Positions 15,662 through 24,694 are shown, counted from the stretch's first letter. The stretch: DNA of 40,764 nucleotides from JAAEUB01 sp964550345 (GCA_964550345.1 CAZJYZ010000027.1:1-40764), one strand, 5' to 3'. Notes: generated by a model not told the origin, from the letters alone. Made by a program: numbers and translations.

Positions 15662-17305
15662 TTAGCTTAACAATCGCCGCGCGATCACCTGTGCCTGGAT
15701 TTCGGCTGCACCCTCAAAAATGTTAAGGATGCGAGCATCACAAAGAATACGGCTGATCTGGTATTCCAGCGCGAAGCCATTACCGCCGTGGATTTGCAGG
15801 GCGTTATCCGCCGCAGCCCAAGCGACCCTTGCGCCCAGCAGTTTGGCCATGCCTGCCTCAAGGTCGCAGCGGTGCCCGTGGTCTTTTTCCCAGGCGGAAA
15901 AGTAGGTTAGCTGCCGCGCCACCATGACTTCAACCGCCATCATAGCTAATTTACTGTAAACACGTGGGAAATTGACCAGCGCCTTACCAAATTGTTTGCG
16001 GTCCTGGGCGTATTCCAGGCCGACTTCCATCGCGTTTTGCGCAACCCCGATAGCGCGGGCAGCCGTTTGAATACGTGCGGCTTCAAAGGTCTGCATCAGT
16101 TGCTTGAAGCCCTGACCTTCGACCCCTCCGAGAAGGTTTTCGCCCTTAACTTTGAAACCATCAAAGCTCAGCTCATACTCCTTCATACCCCGGTACCCCA
16201 GTACCTCGATTTCGGTTCCGGTCATGCCCTCTGATGGGAAAGGAGCTGAATCCGTTCCGGGGGTTTTCTCGGCAAGAAACATGCTGAGGCCCCGGTAATC
16301 TGTCGTCTCGGGGTCGGTCCGGGCGAGGAGGGTCATGACATGGGTGCGCGCGGCATGGGTTATCCAGGTCTTGTTGCCTGTTACCGTGTAATCGTCACCG
16401 TCCTTAACGGCGCGGGTGCGCAACGACCCCAAATCCGAGCCCGTATTAGGTTCGGTAAATACAGCCGTAGGCAAAATCTCGGCAGAGGCGATGCGCGGCA
16501 GCCAGTCCGCCTTCTGCGCGTCCGTGCCTCCGCCCAGGATCAGTTCGGCTGCAATTTCTGATCGGGTGCCTAAGGACCCGACGCCGATATAGCCACGGCT
16601 CAGCTCTTCGGAGACCACGACCATCGAGGTTTTGCTCAGACCAAAACCGCCAAATTCTTCTGGAATGGTCAGGCCGAATACCCCCATCTCTGCCAGCTCT
16701 TCTATGATCTCCAACGGGATAAGCTCATCGTTTAAGTGCCAGTTATGAGCATTTGGCGCGACACGCTCATCTGCGTACCGGTGAAACTGATCACGGATCA
16801 TTTCCAGCTCTTCGTCTAACCCTGTGGCGCCGAAAGTCGCGTGGCCGGCGTTATCCTGCATCAGTTCAGCTAAACGGGCGCGGGCAATTGAGGAATTACC
16901 GTCTTGCACCAAAACATTCACGGCATCATTTGCGAGGGGGGAAAGATCGGAAATTCCCATATCTGAAAGACGGGCAATTTCATTCTGGCTCATCGGAATG
17001 CCGCCTCGGATCTGGGCCAGATATTCGCCGAAAGCAATCTGGAGTAGCAGGCTTTCCATTTCTCCGAAGGAACCTGTCTGTTGCAATCGTTCTGCCCAGT
17101 TTTGCATTTGCGTCAGTGCCTGTGCGTAGGTCGCCAGCCAGGCCAGCGCATGGGTCGCAGTCTGATTGTCTTCCAGAAGTTCCGCAGATGCTTTTCCCCC
17201 CTCAAACACCTTCGCGTGCATGTTTGATTTTGCTTGTTCCAGAAGGGCAGATACACCGGGTAAAGTGGATTTGGTCAGTGACAGAAGATCGGGAAGAATG
17301 GGCAT
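15662..17305 (-). CDS. mcd: Acyl-CoA dehydrogenase, probably (2S)-methylsuccinyl-CoA dehydrogenase
   Basis: A 547-residue FAD enzyme, about 160 residues longer at the N-terminus than ordinary acyl-CoA dehydrogenases. The extension contains I-A-F-G-E-Y-L-A-Q-I-x-G-G-I-P-M-S-Q, which I recall as characteristic of Mcd of the ethylmalonyl-CoA pathway. The core has F-T-E-P-N-T-G-S-D-L, G-N-K-T-W-I-T-H, the Mcd-like G-M-T-G-T-E-I-E-V-L-G-Y-R-G-M-K-E-Y-E-L, and Q-I-H-G-G-N-G. The catalytic base is probably Glu531 in N-I-F-E-G. It would oxidise methylsuccinyl-CoA to mesaconyl-CoA and pass electrons to ETF, whose genes lie at 29856-31540. Substrate assignment is by resemblance; another branched acyl-CoA is possible. 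Confidence 0.8.
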   Translation of the reverse strand: MPILPDLLSLTKSTLPGVSALLEQAKSNMHAKVFEGGKASAELLEDNQTATHALAWLATYAQALTQMQNWAERLQQTGSFGEMESLLLQIAFGEYLAQIRGGIPMSQNEIARLSDMGISDLSPLANDAVNVLVQDGNSSIARARLAELMQDNAGHATFGATGLDEELEMIRDQFHRYADERVAPNAHNWHLNDELIPLEIIEELAEMGVFGLTIPEEFGGFGLSKTSMVVVSEELSRGYIGVGSLGTRSEIAAELILGGGTDAQKADWLPRIASAEILPTAVFTEPNTGSDLGSLRTRAVKDGDDYTVTGNKTWITHAARTHVMTLLARTDPETTDYRGLSMFLAEKTPGTDSAPFPSEGMTGTEIEVLGYRGMKEYELSFDGFKVKGENLLGGVEGQGFKQLMQTFEAARIQTAARAIGVAQNAMEVGLEYAQDRKQFGKALVNFPRVYSKLAMMAVEVMVARQLTYFSAWEKDHGHRCDLEAGMAKLLGARVAWAAADNALQIHGGNGFALEYQISRILCDARILNIFEGAAEIQAQVIARRLLS

Positions 17306-17455
17306 GATGGAGCCTTGTTTTACGAGTCACGAGCTGTTTACGTATTTTGCAGGTGCAGCGCAATTAAAATACGCCAAGGCACCCCAAATTGAACGAATGT
17401 GACGCAAAGGAATTTTCGTGCCACGCTGGTTCAGTCAGGTTATGAAGTAGTTGAA

Positions 17456-18214
17456 ATGGATGAATTGACGCTTTTTCTAGGTTTTGGAGCCATAGCAGTT
17501 ACCTTGCTGGCAGGCTTTGTAAAAGGTGCTGTGGGCTTTGCTATGCCAACGGTCATGATCTCGGGTCTGGCTTCGTTTTTGCCGGTGGAGACAGCATTGG
17601 CAGCGCTAATAATGCCAACACTTGTGACAAATCTCTGGCAGGCTGCGCGTCAGGGTCTGAAACTCGCGCTGGAAAGCGTTAAGAAGTTTCGTGTTTATTT
17701 AAGCATGAGCGTCCTATTTACAGCGCTTGGCGCACAAATGGTGCGTATTCTGTCACAGGAGGTCTTGTTTTTGCTGATCGGCGTGCCAGTGGTTTTATTC
17801 GCGCTATTACAATTGTTTAGCGTTCGGTTTCGGGTCCCGGAAAGACGCCGAACGCTCGTAGAATTGCTGGTGGGATCCGGTGCTGGTACAATAGGCGGCA
17901 TTTCCGGCGTCTGGGGCCCGCCTCTAGTTGCATATCTGACAGCCATAAACACGCCCAAGCAGGAACAAATGCGGGTGCAGGGCCTGGTTTTTGGCCTGGG
18001 TGCGGTGGCGCTGGCGTTAGGGCATATAAAATCAGGGGTTTTGTCTGCGGCGACCTTTCCGCTTTCTATGGCCATGTTGGTTCCGGCCATTGTCGGAATG
18101 GTGTTTGGGCTGATGTTACATGACCGGTTGCCGCAGCAAGCGTTTCGCCGGGCAACATTGGTGGTTCTTGCTCTGGCCGGGCTGAACCTTATCCGACGTG
18201 GATTGATGGGATGA
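17456..18214 (+). CDS. TauE/SafE family permease
   Basis: A membrane protein of about 252 residues with roughly eight helices and a family-typical repeat: G-F-V-K-G-A-V-G-F-A-M-P in the first half and G-x-I-G-G-I-S-G-V-W-G-P-P in the second. The family exports sulfite, sulfonate-related or other small organic anions. An in-frame GTG at 17399 would add 19 hydrophilic residues; I prefer the ATG at 17456 directly before the first helix. Neighbours do not reveal the substrate: mcd is divergent and pckA convergent. Confidence 0.85.
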   Translation: MDELTLFLGFGAIAVTLLAGFVKGAVGFAMPTVMISGLASFLPVETALAALIMPTLVTNLWQAARQGLKLALESVKKFRVYLSMSVLFTALGAQMVRILSQEVLFLLIGVPVVLFALLQLFSVRFRVPERRRTLVELLVGSGAGTIGGISGVWGPPLVAYLTAINTPKQEQMRVQGLVFGLGAVALALGHIKSGVLSAATFPLSMAMLVPAIVGMVFGLMLHDRLPQQAFRRATLVVLALAGLNLIRRGLMG

Positions 18215-18487
18215 CCTTGATTTCTGCGCTGCAGCACAATAGCGCCATTTGTATAGTCCCCCAATTGGTGCAATAGCCATTAATTCGCCTGCGGCTAGTC
18301 GAGGTCTTCACACGTTCATGCCGGGACACGCCATGAGTAGACGGGATTACGGACATACGGCGCGACCCACTTTAGCCGGGCAAGACCCGTGTTCTCATGC
18401 GCATGTGAAGCCGAAAGCGGATGTCAGCCAGTTGGGATTGCCTGAGCAGGCCAGAGTTACTGCCTGATTGGATTTTCACGCGGCGAA
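18215..18487. other. Gap between convergent tauE-type gene and pckA
   Basis: 273 bases without a convincing gene. A 72-codon plus-strand frame (18249-18467) has no ribosome site or recognisable features. GCCTG-AG-CAGGC near 18440 is a small palindrome, but its loop is too tight for a good terminator. Nothing else stands out. Confidence 0.4.
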
Positions 18488-20086
18488 TTACCCGATAGCG
18501 GCAGCGCGCACATCTTCGTCAATATGTGCTTCATATTGTTCGAAGTTATCCGCAAACATTCCCACAAGTTTGGCAGCCTGGGCGTCATATGCCTCGGCAT
18601 CCTCCCAGGTACGACGCGGGTCGAGTAATATATCCGCCACGCCATCGACCGCTATTGGTACATCAAAACCAAAATTCGGATCCTTGCGGAACTTGGCGCT
18701 TGAAAGCGACCCGTCAAGGGCTGCAGACAAAAGTGCGCGCGTTGCGCGGATCGGCATGCGGCTACCCGTACCGTAAGCTCCGCCTGTCCAGCCAGTATTC
18801 ACCAGCCAGCAAGTAGCGCCATGTTTTGCGATCTTGTCGCGAAGCAGGGCACCATAAACTTCTGGCCGGCGCGGCATGAAGGGCGCGCCAAAACAGGTTG
18901 AGAATGTTGGCTGTGGCTCGGTCACGCCGCGTTCTGTCCCGGCAACCTTGGCAGTGAAGCCAGAGAGGAAGTGGTACATTGCCTGCGCCGGGGTTAGCCG
19001 GGCAATGGGTGGTAGAACACCGAAACTATCACAGGTCAGCATGATGACGTTTTTGGGATGGCCGCCAAGTGAATTGTCTGAAGCGTTGGAAATATAGTGC
19101 AACGGGTAAGCGCAGCGCATATTTGCGGTCAGGCTATCATCTTCAAAATCGAGCTTCTTGGTTTCCTCATCATAAACCATATTCTCGATAACCGTGCCGA
19201 ATTTAGAGGTTGTCGCGAAAATCTCAGGTTCGGCTTCCGGTGACAAATTGATGGTCTTGGCATAGCAGCCACCTTCAAAATTGAAGGTGCCCCGCTCTGA
19301 CCAGCCATGTTCGTCATCGCCAATCAGCACCCGGTCAGGATCCGCGCTGAGCGTGGTTTTCCCAGTGCCCGACAGGCCAAAGAAAATCGCGGTGTCGACC
19401 GGGTTCCCTGGCGCATGGTTGGCCGAGCAATGCATTGGCATGATGCCTTTTTCCGGCAGCAGGTAATTTAAAAGTGAAAAAACAGATTTTTTGTTTTCCC
19501 CGGCATATTCCGTGCCAGCGATCAGGATCAGTTTTTCTTCGATGTTTAGTGCGATCACAGTTTCTGAACGGCAGCCGTGTCGTTTGGGGTCAGCCAAAAA
19601 CGACGGGCAGTTTATGATTGTGTATTCTGGTTCAAATTCGTCCAGTTCATCGCGCTCCGGACGGCGTAACATGTGACGTATGAACAACCCGTGCCATGCA
19701 AGTTCGGTGACCATGCGCACATCCAGCCTGTGTGCCGGGTCTGCCCCGCCAAACAGGTCCTGCACAAAATAGTCCCCACCCTTCATATGGGCCAGCATAT
19801 CCTTGTGCAGAGTTTTGAAGGCGGCAGGCTCCATCGGCGGATTGTTTTCCCACCAGATATGATCCGCAACACCCTTGGTTCGAACCACGAATTTGTCCTG
19901 TGGGGAACGGCCTGTATGTTTGCCTGTTGAGACCAGAAAAGTACCGCCTTCTCCAAGATGCCCCTCGCCCCGGTTCAGGGCCTGTTCCATCAGGGCTGGT
20001 TCCATCAGGTTATAAAAAACATTGCCCAGCCCTTTGATCCCCTGATCTTCGAGCCTGTGGGCAGGGTTCACGCGTCCGGTGGTCAT
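18488..20086 (-). CDS. pckA: Phosphoenolpyruvate carboxykinase (ATP)
   Basis: Gluconeogenic enzyme converting oxaloacetate and ATP to PEP, CO2 and ADP. The 532-residue protein has the P-loop G-L-S-G-T-G-K-T-T-L-S at about 236-246, the kinase-2 region L-I-G-D-D-E-H-G-W, N-F-E-G-G-C-Y-A-K and, upstream, S-T-G-K-H-T-G-R-S-P-Q-D-K-F, all typical of ATP-dependent PEPCK. An AGGAGC site precedes the ATG. It is divergent from chvI, an arrangement widespread in alphaproteobacteria, where PEP level and ChvGI signalling are thought to be linked. Confidence 0.97.
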   Translation of the reverse strand: MTTGRVNPAHRLEDQGIKGLGNVFYNLMEPALMEQALNRGEGHLGEGGTFLVSTGKHTGRSPQDKFVVRTKGVADHIWWENNPPMEPAAFKTLHKDMLAHMKGGDYFVQDLFGGADPAHRLDVRMVTELAWHGLFIRHMLRRPERDELDEFEPEYTIINCPSFLADPKRHGCRSETVIALNIEEKLILIAGTEYAGENKKSVFSLLNYLLPEKGIMPMHCSANHAPGNPVDTAIFFGLSGTGKTTLSADPDRVLIGDDEHGWSERGTFNFEGGCYAKTINLSPEAEPEIFATTSKFGTVIENMVYDEETKKLDFEDDSLTANMRCAYPLHYISNASDNSLGGHPKNVIMLTCDSFGVLPPIARLTPAQAMYHFLSGFTAKVAGTERGVTEPQPTFSTCFGAPFMPRRPEVYGALLRDKIAKHGATCWLVNTGWTGGAYGTGSRMPIRATRALLSAALDGSLSSAKFRKDPNFGFDVPIAVDGVADILLDPRRTWEDAEAYDAQAAKLVGMFADNFEQYEAHIDEDVRAAAIG

Positions 20087-20414
20087 CTCAAAGCTCCTGA
20101 CACCGGGTTTTCCGGCGCTAACGATGGTTCCATATGACGCGAAAAGTTTCGCGCGCCCGGGGCTTGCCCGGTGGTTTTGCTATAACATGGTGATTTTGCG
20201 GTTCAACAGGGTGCTTTGTTCAGTTAGCGTTACCAATTGCCTGTTTGCGCAACCATTGGGTGAACAGAGTGAGACATATTAGCCATTATTTACGGAATTT
20301 GCCCCCAGAATGGTCATCGACGCAGGGTGATTCGCAGTTAAATGTTGATTCTCAAGGCTAAAAACGAAAGAATATGGGAAAAGAATATAAAAACGAGCAG
20401 TAAAGGGACCTCTC
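20087..20414. promoter_or_regulatory. Divergent control region between pckA and chvI
   Basis: 328 bases without a gene. Toward pckA (minus strand) there is a sigma70-like pair: TTGAAC at 20201-20206 and TATAGC at 20179-20184 with a 16-base spacer. A perfect inverted repeat, CGCGAAA-AG-TTTCGCG (20138-20153), lies between this promoter and the pckA ATG. Toward chvI the DNA is A-rich, with AAAGGGA as ribosome site. The promoter call is tentative. Confidence 0.4.
20138..20153. promoter_or_regulatory. Palindrome in the pckA leader
   Basis: CGCGAAA and TTTCGCG are perfect inverted arms separated by two bases, 52-67 bases upstream of the pckA ATG. Palindromic symmetry and position suggest a repressor site or a leader-RNA element. 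I cannot name the binding protein. Confidence 0.45.
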
Positions 20415-21121
20415 ATGTCGAGGATAGCGTTGGTTGACGACGACAGAAATATTCTGACGTCGGTTTCGATGACTCTCGAAGCGGAAGGCTTCGAGGTTGA
20501 AACTTATAATGACGGACAAACGGCGTTGGACGCCTTCGGGCACCGTCTGCCGGATATGGCTGTGCTGGATATCAAGATGCCTCGAATGGATGGCATGGAC
20601 CTGTTGCAGCGTCTGAGGAAAAAGACCTCAAACATGCCGGTTATTTTCCTGACTTCCAAAGATGACGAAATTGATGAGGTTCTCGGCCTGCGTATGGGGG
20701 CGGATGACTACGTCAAAAAAAACCGTTTAGCCAACGGCTTCTGGTCGAACGTATTCGCGCTTTGCTGCGCCGTCAGGAAGCGATTGCATCGGATGGCACA
20801 GACAGCCCGGAAGAAAGCAAACTGATGGAGCGCGGTGAATTGCTCATGGACCCGCTGCGCCATTCAGTAAGCTGGAAGGGCAAGGATGTGTCGCTGACGG
20901 TGACTGAATTCCTGCTTTTGCAGGCGCTGGCGCAACGACCGGGGTTTGTTAAAAGCCGCGATCAGTTGATGGATGTGGCGTATGATGATCAGGTTTATGT
21001 TGATGATCGCACCATTGACAGCCACATAAAACGCCTGCGCAAGAAAATGCGCAGTGTTGATAATGAGTTTTCTGCGATTGAGACACTGTACGGGATCGGG
21101 TATCGCTATAACGAGGAATGA
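20415..21121 (+). CDS. chvI: ChvI-type response regulator, split by a frameshift
   Basis: OmpR-class regulator partnered with ChvG. The receiver domain reads in one frame from ATG 20415: acidic pocket D8-D9-D10, phospho-acceptor Asp52 in A-V-L-D-I-K-M-P, Thr80 and Lys101/102 in A-D-D-Y-V-K-K. At a run of eight A (20715-20722) the frame breaks: the following P-F-S-Q-R-L-L-V-E-R-I-R-A-L-L-R-R and the winged-helix DNA-binding domain (with D-D-R-T-I-D-S-H-I-K-R-L-R-K-K near the end) lie in the -1 frame, to the stop at 21121. Joined, the two parts give about 235 residues, the normal ChvI length. Unshifted, translation stops at 20825 after 136 residues without a DNA-binding domain. Whether this is a sequence error, a mutation or a regulated shift cannot be decided here. 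Confidence 0.85.
20715..20723 (+). other. Frameshift point: A8-C run with A-AAA-AAC heptamer
   Basis: Codons in the incoming frame read AAA AAA AAC, so bases 20717-20723 form A-AAA-AAC, a classical X-XXY-YYZ heptamer for -1 ribosomal slippage. The run of eight A can also cause polymerase slippage or sequencing indels. A -1 shift here restores the full ChvI frame. Confidence 0.6.
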
Positions 21122-21133
21122 CATTAGCGGTGT

Positions 21134-22921
21134 GTGAAACGAACGGTGTATCTCGCCCAGGGGGTTAAATTGCGGGACGTCAAATCACATGATGGCGCCG
21201 AGGTGGTCCTTGGTGAAGACTGGGTTTCCAGCCCGGCCAGTGCTGATCGTGAGTTTCGCAATAGTCAGGCGCGTCGCGGTGTCATGGCGGTCAACTCCTC
21301 GCCGCTGGCGCGTAAGATCATAACTTTCAACCTGCTTGGTCTGATCGTTTTGGTTGCAGGTGTCCTGTATCTGAACCCATTTCGCGACTCACTGGTATAT
21401 CAACATGAGCTTGGTTTAGTCGCCGAGGCCGAGCTGATTGCCGACATGATCGAAATTCAATTTTCAGAGCCTCAGGCGGCTCTGACCGGCAGTGAGAGTG
21501 CGGCAATCACGGCCTCCGCCGGTACTTTTGGTGCCCCCGGGCAATCGGGGCAGTTTGCGAACACTCTGGCCAGGCTTGACCTGCGCGATGGCATTGAAGT
21601 GTTTATTTTCAATCCGGACGGGGTGCTTCTGGCAACGACTGAAGGGCAGGCGCGTGCACCGTCATTGCCGGTCGAAGGGTTGGATAGTAACGACCGCTCA
21701 ACCATGATCACCGATATGCTCAACTGGGTATGGGAAGCGATCTCGGGCCTAATTACGCCTGTGGATGCACCCAGAGCGGCGATAGATCAGGAAGAAAATG
21801 CGCGCGCTTTGATGGCCAGAGCTATGCAAGGAGTGACCCGGGTGAGCTCGGGCCAGAAACCTGATGGCGGCACCATGTTCACAGTGGCGACGCCCGTTAT
21901 GATCGGCGGATCACCCGCCGGTGTTGTGGCAATTTCATCAGCTGCTGGCGCGCTGGATGAACTTGTGCGTAACGAGCGCGAACAGGTGTTGCAGATGTTC
22001 GTCATCGCAATTCTTGTTTCTATCGGCCTGAGTCTTGTTCTGGCCTCAACCATTGCCAATCCGATATCGGATCTTGCGGCGGCGGCTGAAATTGGTCGTG
22101 AAAAGGACACCCGAAATGTCAATCCGGGCCGGGTGCGTATTCCGGACCTAACAGGACGCCCGGACGAAATTGGCCGTCTGTCGACCGCTCTGCGTGGCAT
22201 GGTCAGTGCACTATATGACCGGATTGACGCAAACGAACAATTTGCGGCTGATGTTGCGCATGAAATCAAAAACCCACTGGCGTCATTACGCTCTGCTGTC
22301 GGCACGCTCAGGGTTGCTAAACGTGAGGACCAGCGTGACAAACTTCTGGATGTGATTGACCACGATGTGCGCCGGCTGGACCGGCTGGTCAGTGATATAT
22401 CCAACGCCTCACGTCTGGACAGCGAACTTGTCAAAGAAGACGAGCAAACCTTCGACCTACTGAAGATGATGCAGAACCTTACGGATTATCTGGGTGAGGA
22501 AGCAGGTAAGAAGGAAATTGATTTTATTACCGACCTGCCCACTGAAGCTATCATGATACAGGGATTGGAGGCGCGTCTGGCGCAGGTGTTCGTGAACCTC
22601 ATTACCAATGCCACCAGTTTTTGTGAGGAGGGTGACGCCATCCGGGTTTGGGTGCGTCAACGCGAAAACCGGGTTTTGGTTGTGGTCGAGGATACCGGGC
22701 CGGGCATTCCCGAAGAAGCCCTGACAAAAATATTCAATCGTTTCTATTCCGAGCGTCCGGAAAACCAGTTTGGTAACAATTCCGGCCTTGGTCTGGCGAT
22801 TTCGAAACAGATTGTCGAAGCGCATGGTGGTGTGGTCTGGGCGGAAAATATCCGGCCAACGGATGCGGATATTACCTCTGAACCACTGGGCGCTCGATTT
22901 GTCGTAGGTCTGCCCGTGTGA
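21134..22921 (+). CDS. chvG: ChvG-type sensor histidine kinase
   Basis: Membrane kinase of the ChvG/ChvI (ExoS/ChvI) system, which senses envelope and acid stress in alphaproteobacteria. The 595-residue protein has a cytoplasmic N-terminus of about 58 residues, a membrane helix at 60-80, a periplasmic domain, a second helix at about 290-312, HAMP, a HisKA domain with phospho-acceptor His376 in D-V-A-H-E-I-K-N-P-L-A-S-L, and an ATPase domain with N-L-I-T-N-A, D-T-G-P-G-I-P and S-G-L-G-L-A-I-S. It appears to start at GTG 21134, 12 bases after chvI. The stop overlaps the hprK start (GTGA). Confidence 0.92.
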   Translation: MKRTVYLAQGVKLRDVKSHDGAEVVLGEDWVSSPASADREFRNSQARRGVMAVNSSPLARKIITFNLLGLIVLVAGVLYLNPFRDSLVYQHELGLVAEAELIADMIEIQFSEPQAALTGSESAAITASAGTFGAPGQSGQFANTLARLDLRDGIEVFIFNPDGVLLATTEGQARAPSLPVEGLDSNDRSTMITDMLNWVWEAISGLITPVDAPRAAIDQEENARALMARAMQGVTRVSSGQKPDGGTMFTVATPVMIGGSPAGVVAISSAAGALDELVRNEREQVLQMFVIAILVSIGLSLVLASTIANPISDLAAAAEIGREKDTRNVNPGRVRIPDLTGRPDEIGRLSTALRGMVSALYDRIDANEQFAADVAHEIKNPLASLRSAVGTLRVAKREDQRDKLLDVIDHDVRRLDRLVSDISNASRLDSELVKEDEQTFDLLKMMQNLTDYLGEEAGKKEIDFITDLPTEAIMIQGLEARLAQVFVNLITNATSFCEEGDAIRVWVRQRENRVLVVVEDTGPGIPEEALTKIFNRFYSERPENQFGNNSGLGLAISKQIVEAHGGVVWAENIRPTDADITSEPLGARFVVGLPV

Positions 22922-23364
22922 GCGCCGCGGCGCAGATAAGCACAAGTGATGGGATTCGCCTGCACGCTACCAGCGTGGCTTTTGGAACCAGTGCGGTTGT
23001 CATTCAGGGCAAGTCCGGTACCGGCAAATCAGCGCTTGCGCTGGAGCTGATCGGCCTTGGTGCAACGCTGATCAGCGATGACCTGTCACTCATCAAACTG
23101 CAGGACGGTGTTCTTGTGGCCCACGCACCCGAGCGTATGGCCGGTGTGATCGAAGCGCGCAGTGTGGGCCTTTTGAAAGTACCCTATCAAAATAGCGCAT
23201 TGCTGACCCTTTTGGTGGATATGGACCGGGAAGAGGAAGAGCGTCTTCCTCACGCACACGTGACCAGCCTTTTAGAGGTGGATGTTAAGACTATATACCG
23301 GGTGAATGCGTCGTATTTTCCCTTTGCTGTGAAGGCACTGGTCACCGGTGGGCGATACGCATGA
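22918..23364 (+). CDS. hprK: HPr kinase/phosphorylase, short alphaproteobacterial form
   Basis: Phosphorylates HPr on serine and reverses the reaction. At 148 residues it consists only of the C-terminal catalytic domain, the usual alphaproteobacterial form lacking the N-terminal domain of Gram-positive HprK. The Walker A motif is G-K-S-G-T-G-K-S at 31-38, followed by L-I-S-D-D-L. Its target serine is in the HPr encoded three genes downstream. Start GTG 22918 overlaps the chvG stop; its own stop overlaps rapZ (ATGA). Confidence 0.92.
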   Translation: MSAAAQISTSDGIRLHATSVAFGTSAVVIQGKSGTGKSALALELIGLGATLISDDLSLIKLQDGVLVAHAPERMAGVIEARSVGLLKVPYQNSALLTLLVDMDREEEERLPHAHVTSLLEVDVKTIYRVNASYFPFAVKALVTGGRYA

Positions 23365-24296
23365 ATGCGCATAGCGAAGCAATAGGCGATATGGCAAAAG
23401 AAATTCAAAAGGTGGTTATCGTTACGGGACCTTCCGGCGCTGGGCGCTCGACCGCAATTACCGGTTTGGAAGATATGGGCTATGAGGTCATAGACAACAT
23501 GCCCTTAAGCCTTATTCCACGGCTTTTGTCTGGTCCACCATTAGATCATCCACTGGCACTGGGAATTGATACCCGCAACAGGGATTTTTCTCCGGGGGCG
23601 GTTCTGGATCTTATTGCCCGTCTTTCTGAACACGATGACGTAAGCGTCGAATGCCTGTATCTTGATTGCCAGCCGGATGTTCTTTTGAGACGGTTTTCGG
23701 AAACACGCCGTCGCCATCCTCTGACCCCGACCGGCAGCCCGGAACTAGGGATCTCGGAAGAACTGGCCCTGTTGGTCCCTTTGCGGGCGCGCGCTGACAT
23801 TCTGATTGATACATCCGTTACCTCTCCGCATGAGTTGCGTGAAGAATTGCGCAGCCGCCTGTACCTTCAGACAGGTGGTGAACTGGCCGTGACGGTACAA
23901 TCATTTTCCTTCAAACGTGGTACGCCGCGCGGGTTGGATATGGTGTTTGATGTGCGTTTTTTACGTAACCCACATTGGGATTCCCAATTGCGTCCTTTGA
24001 ATGGCCGCGACAAGCAGGTGGGGGATTATATTCGTTCCGACGAGCGCTTAGCGGCATTTGAGGACAAATTGTCCGACCTCGTTACCTTCCTGTTGCCAGG
24101 CTTTGCAAAAGAGGGCAAATCTCACCTTGTTATCGGTATTGGCTGCACCGGCGGCCAGCACCGCTCTGTTTTTGTCGCAGAAAATCTGGCAAAGACGCTT
24201 GCGGATACCGGTTGGCAGGTGTCAATTAGGCACCGAGAACTATCCCGGCGCGCCGAAACAGGGGTGCGTGGGAATGACCAGGGTAGAAAAGAGTGA
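23361..24296 (+). CDS. rapZ: RapZ/YvcJ family nucleotide-binding protein
   Basis: P-loop protein of the RapZ (YhbJ/YvcJ) family; in E. coli RapZ binds small RNA and controls amino-sugar synthesis. The 311-residue product has Walker A G-P-S-G-A-G-R-S-T near 22-30, G-Y-E-V-I-D-N-M-P, the R-R-H-P-L region and the C-terminal hallmark I-G-C-T-G-G-Q-H-R-S-V. The ATG at 23361 overlaps hprK; a second ATG ten codons later is also possible. The gene lies inside the PTS-like operon, as in many alphaproteobacteria. RNA binding here is inference. Confidence 0.93.
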   Translation: MNAHSEAIGDMAKEIQKVVIVTGPSGAGRSTAITGLEDMGYEVIDNMPLSLIPRLLSGPPLDHPLALGIDTRNRDFSPGAVLDLIARLSEHDDVSVECLYLDCQPDVLLRRFSETRRRHPLTPTGSPELGISEELALLVPLRARADILIDTSVTSPHELREELRSRLYLQTGGELAVTVQSFSFKRGTPRGLDMVFDVRFLRNPHWDSQLRPLNGRDKQVGDYIRSDERLAAFEDKLSDLVTFLLPGFAKEGKSHLVIGIGCTGGQHRSVFVAENLAKTLADTGWQVSIRHRELSRRAETGVRGNDQGRKE

Positions 24297-24694
24297 TCGG
24301 CATCGTGATCGTCGCCCATGGCGGGCTGGCACAGGAGTACCTGTCCGCGGTGGAACATGTTGTAGGAAAACAGGCCGGGGTTGTGGCAATCCCGATCGCG
24401 GCCGACTGTGATCGCGCGGCAAAACGAGACGAGATTTTACGCGCGGCCAACGATGTTGATCAGGGCGATGGGGTTGTAGTGGTCACCGACATGTTCGGTG
24501 GCTCACCTTCGAACCTGTCTATCCCGGCATGTTGTAAGAGCGACCGCAAAATCCTCTACGGTGCCAATCTGCCGATGTTAGTAAAACTTGCAAAATCGCG
24601 TCACAAAAGCGTTGAGGTTGCAACCAACGCAGCCATGGCTGCGGGTCGAAAATATATTGATTGTATTGACGGTGGCCGGGAGGCTCAGAGTTGA
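24293..24694 (+). CDS. Mannose-family PTS EIIA component
   Basis: A 133-residue EIIA-Man domain that accepts phosphate from HPr, with active-site His9 in I-V-A-H-G-G-L-A and the family motif V-V-V-T-D-M-F-G-G-S-P-S-N. No EIIB or EIIC transporter parts are in the window, so it probably belongs to a regulatory rather than sugar-transporting PTS. Start is GTG 24293, overlapping the rapZ stop; its stop overlaps the TTG of the HPr gene. A run of positions where homologues vary includes two adjacent cysteines (A-C-C-K). Confidence 0.92.
   Translation: MIGIVIVAHGGLAQEYLSAVEHVVGKQAGVVAIPIAADCDRAAKRDEILRAANDVDQGDGVVVVTDMFGGSPSNLSIPACCKSDRKILYGANLPMLVKLAKSRHKSVEVATNAAMAAGRKYIDCIDGGREAQS

Noticed and set aside
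15604..15726. 40-codon frame starting on the stop of the four-helix protein (TGATG)
   Set aside because: Its second half is antisense to the end of mcd and no family or membrane pattern is convincing; coupling alone is too little.
18249..18467. 72-codon plus-strand frame between the TauE-type gene and pckA
   Set aside because: No ribosome site, no domain, and composition looks random.
20723..20737. CCGTT-TAGCC-AACGG as a stimulatory hairpin for frameshifting
   Set aside because: It begins on the last base region of the slippery site; known stimulatory structures sit about 5-8 bases further on, and the stem is only five pairs.
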